In this document: in pieces, positions 58,302-64,000 of the stretch
Layout: every line of letters begins with the position of its first letter
How positions within the stretch are numbered: position 1 is the first letter of the stretch
From: Triticum aestivum
Taxonomy: Eukaryota > Streptophyta > Magnoliopsida > Poales > Poaceae
DNA length: 64,000 nucleotides
Direction of reading: 5' to 3'
Assembly (NCBI RefSeq): GCF_018294505.1
Contig: NC_057801.1
Location: 429,130,619 to 429,194,618 of the forward strand
Notes under the pieces: generated by a model
What the model was told of the DNA's origin: nothing
Databases searched by the model: none
Seen by the model: the letters and a program-made list of their open reading frames with translations, nothing else
Translations under genes and position numbers: made by a program

Positions 58302-59700
58302 AAGCTTGGGGGAGTAGATACGTCTCCATCGTATCTACTTTTGCAAACACTTTTGCCCTTGTTTTGGACTCTAACTTGCATGATTTGAATGGAACTAACC
58401 CGGACTGACGTTGTTTTCAGCAGAATTGCCATGGTGTTATTTTTGTGCAGAAATAAAAGTTCTCGGAATGACCTGAAACTTCACGGAGAATATTTTTGGA
58501 ATTAATAAAAAATACTGGCGTAAGAATCAATACCAGGGGGTCCACACCCTGTCCATGAGGGTGGGGGGCGCGCCCCCTGTCTCGTGGGCCCCATGAGGCT
58601 CCACCAACCTCAACTCCAACTCTAAATATTCATGTTCAGGGAGAAAAAAATCGAGAGAATGATTCACCGTGTTTTACGATACGTAGCCGCCGCTAAGCCC
58701 GAATCTCTCTTGGGAGGGCTGATCTAGAGTCCATTCGGGGCTCCTGAGAGGGGAATCCATCACCGTCGTCATCGTCAATCATCCTCCATCACCAATTTCA
58801 TGATGCTCGCCGCCATGCGTGAGTAATTCCATTGTAGGCTTGCTGGACGGTGATGGGTTGGATGAGATTTACCATGTAATTGAGTTAGTTTTGTTAGGGT
58901 TTGATCCCTAGTATCCATTATGTTCTGAGATTGATGTTGCTATGACTTTGCTATGCTTAATGCTTGTCACTAGGGCCCGAGTGCCATGATTTCAGATCTG
59001 AACCTATTATGTTTTCATGAATATATATGAGTTCTTGATCCTATCTTGCAAGTCAATAGTCACCTACTATGTGTTATGATCCGGCAACCTCGAAGTGACA
59101 ATAATCGGGACCACTCCCGGTGAGGACCGTAGTTTGAGGAGTTCATGTATTCACTAAGTGTTAATGCTTTGGTCCGATACTCTATTAAAAGGAGGCCTTA
59201 ATATCCCTTAGTTTCCAATAGGACCCCGCTGCCACAGGAGGGTAGGACAAAAGATGTCATGCAAGTTCTTTTCCATAAGCACGTATGACTATATTCAGAA
59301 TACATGCCTACTTTACATTGATGAACTGGAGCTAGTCCTATGTTACCCTATGTTATAACTGTTGCATGAGGAATCGCATCCGACATAATTATCCATCACT
59401 GATCCAATGCCTACGAGCTTTTCACATATTGATCTTTGGTTAGTTACTTTACGGTTGCCACTGTTACAATTACTACAAAACTGCTACTGTTCCTTTTGCC
59501 ACTATTACCGTTACTTCCATACTACTTTGCTACTAAATACTTTGCTGCAGATATTAAGTTATCCAGGTGTGGTTGAATTGACAACTCAACTGCTAATACT
59601 TGAGAATATTCTTTGGCTCCCCTTGTGTCGAATCAATAAATTTGGGTTGAACACTCTACCCTCGAAAACTGTTGCGATCCCCTCTACTTGTGGGTTATCA

Positions 59701-62330
59701 GTGACTTTGCCACAAATACAATGTTAACTACATGATCATGCAAGGCAATATGACAATGATGGAGCGTGTCATAATAAACGGAACGGTGGAAAGTTGCATG
59801 GCAATATATCTCGGATGGCTATTGAAATGCCATAATAGGTAGGTATGGTGGCTGTTTTGAGGAAGATATAAGGAGGTTTATATGTGTAGAGCGTATCTTA
59901 TCACGGCGTTTGGATGCACCGGTGAAGTTTGCACCAACTCTCAAGGTGAGAAAGGGCAATGCACGGTACCGTAGAGGCTAGCAAATTGCGGAAGGGTAAG
60001 AGTGTGTATAATCCATGGACTCACATTAGTCATAAAGAACTCATATACTTATTGCAAAAGTTTATTAGCCCTCGAAGCAAAGTACTACTACGCATGCTCC
60101 TAGGGGAAGGGTTGGTAGGAGTTAACCATCGCGTGATACTGACCTCCACTCATAAGGAAGGCAATCAAAGAACACCCCATGCTTCAAATTTGTCACACAA
60201 CGTTCACCATACGTGCATGCTACGGGACTTGCCAACTTTAATGCAAGTATTTCTCAATTTCATAATTACCCAACTAGCATGACTCTAACATTACCACCTT
60301 TATATCTCAAAACAATTATCAAGTATCAAATTTATCATAGTGTTTAATGCACTCCATGTGAAAGTTTTTATTTACCCAACTTGGATGCCCATCATATTAG
60401 GACTAATTTTATAACCAAAGAAAATTACCATGCTGTTCTAAAAGACTCTCAAAATAATTTAAGTGAAGCATGAGAGATCAATAATTTCTACAAAATAAAA
60501 CCACCACCGTGCTCTAAAAAAGGTATAAGTGAAGCACTAGAGCAAAATTGTCTAGCTCAAAAGATATAAGTGAAGCACATAGAGTATTCTAATAAATTCT
60601 GAATCATGTGTATCTCTCCAAAAGGTGTGTACAGCAAGGAGGATTGTGATAAACTAAAAAGCAAAGACTCAAATCATACAAGACGTTCCAAGAAAAACAT
60701 ATATCATGTGGTGAATAAAAATATAGCATCAAGTAAAGTTACCGATGGACGAAGACGAAAGAGGGGATGCCTTCCGGGGCATCCCCAAGCTTAGGCTTTT
60801 GGTTGTCCTTGAATTTTACCTTGGGGTGCCTTGGGAATCTCCAAGCTTAGGCTCTTGACACTCCTTATTCCATAATCCATCAAATCTTTACCCAAAAACT
60901 TAAGAACTTCACAACACGAAACTCAACAGAAAATCTCATGAGCCCCGTTAGCGAAATAAAACAAACCACCACTTTAAGGTACTGTAATTAACTCATTCTT
61001 TATTTATATTGGTGTTATACATACTGTATTCCAACTTCTCTATGGTTCATACCCCCTGATACTAGCCATAGATTCATCAAAATAAGCAAACAACACACGA
61101 AAAACAGAATCTGTCAAAAACAGAATAGCCTGTAGCAATCTGTAACTCTTGGATACTTATGGAACCCCAAAATTTCTACAAAAATAGGAAGTCCTAGAAA
61201 ATTTGTTTATTAATCTTTTGTAAAAAGAATCAATTGAAAATAACGTTTTTGTGATTTATGAAAAGTATTCTCGTGCGCCCAAAAGTTTCTGTTTTTCAGC
61301 AAGATCAAATTAACTATCACCCAAGAAGATCTTACAGGTTTTACTTGGCACAAACACTAATTAAAACTTAAAACCACATCTAACCAGAGGCTAGATTAAT
61401 TATTTATTACTAAACAGGAACAAAAAGCAAAGAATGAAAGTAAAATTGGGTTGCCTCCCAACAAGCGTTATCGTTTAATGCCCCTAGCTAGGCATAAAAG
61501 TGAGAATAGATCTAAGTATTGCCATCTTTGGTATGCAATTCATAGGTGGCTCTCATAATAGATTCATAAGGTAATTTGATTTTCTTCTTAGGAAAGTGTT
61601 CCATGCCTTTCCTTAATGGAAATTGGAATCTAATATTTCCTTCTTCCATATCAATAATTGCACCAATCGTTCTGAGGAAAGGTCTACCAAGAATAATAGG
61701 ACATGAAGGATTGCAATCTATATCAAGAACAATAAAATCCATAGGCACATAATTCCTATTGCAACAGTAAGAACATCATTAATCCTTCCCATAGGTTTCT
61801 TAATGGTGGAATCCGCAAGGTGCAAGTTTAAAGAGCAATCATCAAATTCACGGAAACCTAACACATCACACAAAGTTTTTGGAATCATGGAAACACTAGC
61901 ACCTAAATCACACATAGCATAGCATTCATGATCTTTAGTTTTAATTTTAATAGTAGGTTCCCACTCATCATAAAGTTTTCTAGGGATAGAAACTTCTAAT
62001 TCAAGTTTTTCTTCATAAGATTGCATTAAAGCATCAATGATATGTTTAGTAAAAGCTTTATTTTGACAATAAGCATGAGGAGAATTTAACACGAATTGCA
62101 ACAAGGAAATACAATCTATTAAAGAACAATTGTCATATCCTTGAAATCCAAAATAGTGGGTTCATTGCTATGTAAAGTTTTGACCTCTTCAACCCCACTT
62201 TTACCAATTTTTGCATCAAGATCTAAAAACTCCGAATCATTGGGACGCCTTTTAGCTAAAGTTGACTCATCTCCAGTCCCATCTTTATCAAGATTCATAT
62301 TGGAAAACAAAGATTTAATAGGAGACACAT
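59701..62330 (-). mobile_element. Element F interior, continued (5' side)
   Basis: This resumes after H: GATGGTGGC before the insertion continues as TTTGCCACAAAT at 59706. It is noncoding to 61511 with extra antisense polypurine motifs near 60780 and 60838, then the gag-protease. It is cut at 62330 by Copia G. Confidence 0.85.
61512..62328 (-). pseudogene. Gag C-terminus and retropepsin of element F
   Basis: Three minus-strand frames in order (62328-62119, 62104-61718, 61748-61512) encode a linker, then MLQFVLNSPHAYCQNKAFTK, an aspartic protease with CDLGASVSMIPKTLCDVLG, and CPIILGRPFLRTIGAIIDME. This is a typical Gypsy retropepsin, broken by frameshifts near 62110 and 61735. As in element H, no RT or integrase follows between the protease and the polypurine tract (about 2.9 kb after removing H), so F also looks non-autonomous. 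Most of gag lies beyond the insertion of G. Confidence 0.85.
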
Positions 62331-63873
62331 TGTAAGTGCATCTAGTGCCCCTTAGTGATTTTGGTGTATTGAAGACTTATAGGTTAAGGAACTAATGCGT
62401 TTGTGAGTATACACAGGTCTATAAGTCTATGAGGAGTTTGATATTTACAGAGGAAGTCGACCCGTAAAAATGAATATCTTCGACTGAAGATTTTGGTATT
62501 CCTAAAGACTTTCATGAAGACTTTGAAAGTAAAGAAATTGGTGTATCCGTGAAGACTTGATATTCATGCGAGGAATATGAAGCTTGAAGACTTTGGTTTT
62601 CATAGTTTTGTTTTTCTCTTTCTTGAGTCATAGGAAACACCGTACTGTTAAAGGGGGTCGAGGAAATACTAAGGAAAAATTTCCATGTGATGCTCAACTC
62701 AAAATCCTACACCTACCAAACCCTTCGAGTGAAGCCTTTGGAAATCTCATACAGTTCAGTCAATTTCTTCAGTGACAAAGATGAAGTTCTTCTGGTCGCT
62801 GAGGAATTTGTTCTGACTAAGGAGTTAGGAATTCGCCAGTGCGGATTGCCTACACAGTGAGAAACATGATAGCCCTGAGGAATTTGAGAGTCAAATTTCC
62901 GACCATTGCTGTGCTACGCGCCAACTATCCCAAAATATCTTATCCACCTAACAGTCATATTAGACAAGGGCATTTATGTCTTATCATGTCGGGCTGCTCC
63001 CTAGGCTATAAATAGCCGCCCCCTACAACCACTAGCTGGTTGGCTGCTCCGAGAGAAACTGACACTTGTCAATTGAGAGAAACCCATCCTCCGAGGACTT
63101 TGAGCGAAAATCATCGAGTGAGGAAAAACTCAAACCCAAACACCTACAAACCCTAAAGTGATTGAGCATCACTGAAGAGATTGATCTTGCGTGGATCCGA
63201 CGCTTGTTACCTTTGAAGACTGTGCTTTTTCCAGACGGTTAGGCGTCATGGTCTAGAGAATCCAAGAGGAATTGTGGATCGCTGAGTGACCGAGTCTATG
63301 AAGGTTTGGAAGTCGCCAGAAGACTTACCACGAGTGATTGGACGAGGTCTGTGTGACCTTAGTTCAAGGAGAATACGGTGAGGACTTGGTGTCCTGAGCT
63401 GCGTGCTCAGCGACTGGGTGTCCAGGACGGTGTGTCCTTGAGTTTAAATACTCAGCCACTCCAACCAAACGTACAACTAAGACAACAGTTGGAACTGGTC
63501 TACCAAATCATTGTCTTCACCAACCTTACTGGTTTTATTTCCTCAACTCTTTCATTTCCTCATTATTGTGTTGAGTGATTGTTCATATCTATGTTTGAAG
63601 ACTTTGACTGAAGACCTTCTCAATTTCCTCAGTTCAATTTCTTCAGTCTGTTTGTCTTCATCTTGAGTTATCATGTGTTTACGCTTCCTGTACTCTGTGC
63701 TTGTCTTCATTTCATCATGATGACTATGTCTGTATCCTGTTATGCTTACTTCTGAGTACTTATTCTGCTGCTAGTAGTTCTTTGCTAAGGAATTTCCCCA
63801 CCGGCAAATTCCTCAGTGAAGAATTCATAAAAATCGCCTATTCACCCCCTCTAGTCGATATAACACACTTTCA
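62331..63873 (+). mobile_element. 5' LTR of Copia element G
   Basis: A 1543-bp LTR runs from TGTAAGTGCATCTAGTGCCC to CACACTTTCA, next to a consensus PBS. The probable target duplication CACAT (62326-62330) has its partner outside the window. It has a TATA-like GCTATAAATAG at 63004-63014. GAAGACTT-type motifs recur through it. It is a different Copia family from A, B, D and E. Confidence 0.85.
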
Positions 63874-63875
63874 AT

Positions 63876-63888
63876 TGGTATCAGAGCA
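63876..63888 (+). promoter_or_regulatory. Primer-binding site of element G
   Basis: TGGTATCAGAGCA, two bases after the LTR, is the standard complement of plant initiator tRNA-Met and carries no mutation I can see. Confidence 0.9.
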
Positions 63889-63940
63889 AGGTACTCCCTT
63901 GTTCTGTGTGATTTTGGTTTAACCACCTGGAGTTCTAGTT

Positions 63941-64000
63941 ATGTCGACTGCAGGATTGAGGAACGTTTCCTGCCCCATCTTTGACGGTCATGAGTATCCT
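63941..64000 (+). CDS. Start of the Copia gag of element G (partial)
   Basis: ATG at 63941 opens MSTAGLRNVSCPIFDGHEYP, which runs off the window. The motif V.CPIFDG..Y at the start is typical of Copia gag proteins. Its position 52 bp after the PBS fits. Intactness cannot be judged. Confidence 0.8.
   Translation, partial: MSTAGLRNVSCPIFDGHEYP

Larger units (their letters stand above)
50487..59700 (+). mobile_element. Full-length Athila-type Gypsy element H (WHAM-like, pol-less)
   Basis: The element is 9214 bp. The 5' LTR is 50487-51885 (1399 bp) and the 3' LTR 58316-59700 (1385 bp), beginning TGATACGTCTCCATCGTATC and ending TTGTGGGTTATCA. TSD GTGGC / GTGAC (59701-59705) differ by one transition. 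The PBS (51897-51914, TGGCGCTATTGCTGGGGA) is a mutated tRNA-Asp type and the polypurine tract AAGCTTGGGGGAGT is at 58302-58315. The interior has gag and protease (51964-54431), an LTR-like noncoding block (about 54660-55200), a second ORF (55211-56290) and a 2-kb noncoding tail. No reverse transcriptase, RNase H or integrase motif was found in any frame, so it must rely on another element to move. Confidence 0.9.

Noticed and set aside
63876..63888. tRNA-like sequences near LTR ends
   Set aside because: They match only the 3' acceptor complement used as a primer-binding site. No cloverleaf could be formed, and no tRNA gene was found in the window.

Overview
The window is nuclear DNA of a Triticeae grass (wheat, Aegilops or a close relative). 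The evidence is spliced plant genes, Stowaway-type MITEs, an Au-type SINE, and nested Copia and Gypsy LTR retrotransposons with family signatures typical of wheat and barley. A chromosome-group-3 wheat position is plausible because wheat DFR genes map there, but this is inference from memory. No bacterial, organellar, CRISPR or rRNA sequence was seen. Transposon family names below (Sabrina-like, WHAM-like, Angela/BARE-like) are recalled, not searched.

Gene island (1-15.1 kb). A PIF/Harbinger-derived coding tail and transposon end (1-737) is followed by dihydroflavonol 4-reductase (DFR, + strand, 4 exons, 354 aa, intact). DFR has a TATA box and a compact G-box/RY/MYB cluster. Convergent to it, starting 464 bp after the DFR stop, is an auxilin-like J-domain gene (- strand, 8 exons, 1523 aa, intact, 3133-14881). 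Its introns have collected a LINE, an RTE-type LINE tail, an Au SINE fragment and two Stowaway MITEs. DFR acts in anthocyanin and proanthocyanidin synthesis and auxilin in clathrin uncoating. They are neighbours, not a functional unit.

Transition (15.1-19.8 kb). This holds an orphan MurE-like exon, a broken LINE fragment, and an unassigned LTR-like segment split by a solo Copia LTR (17864-19577, TSD GAAAC).

Retrotransposon nest (19.8-64 kb). A minus-strand Gypsy element (C) is split by a complete but decayed Copia element (B, 21150-29706, TSD TGTAC). It is also split by Copia element D (33334 on), which is itself split by Copia element E (35729 on). E carries two solo Sabrina-like LTRs in opposite orientation. 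E ends in an illegitimate junction with a Sabrina-like LTR. The D-E-junction block is tandemly duplicated: the first copy is 12,468 bp and the second 2,362 bp. The 10,106-bp difference matches one LTR plus the interior of E, and the single LTR in copy 2 is a chimera of the 5' and 3' LTRs of E. Further right a minus-strand Sabrina-like element (F, 48793-62330) is split by a full-length Athila-type Gypsy element (H, 50487-59700) that has gag, protease and a second ORF but no reverse transcriptase or integrase. F is cut by the start of another Copia element (G), whose gag begins at 63941 and runs off the window.

No wholly new defence or metabolic system was found. The most informative signals are the duplicated and collapsed retroelement block with its chimeric LTR, a hairpin held upstream of the TATA box in every RLC LTR although its sequence differs between subfamilies, and the pol-less Athila-type element with repeated polypurine-tract motifs and an internal LTR-like block.
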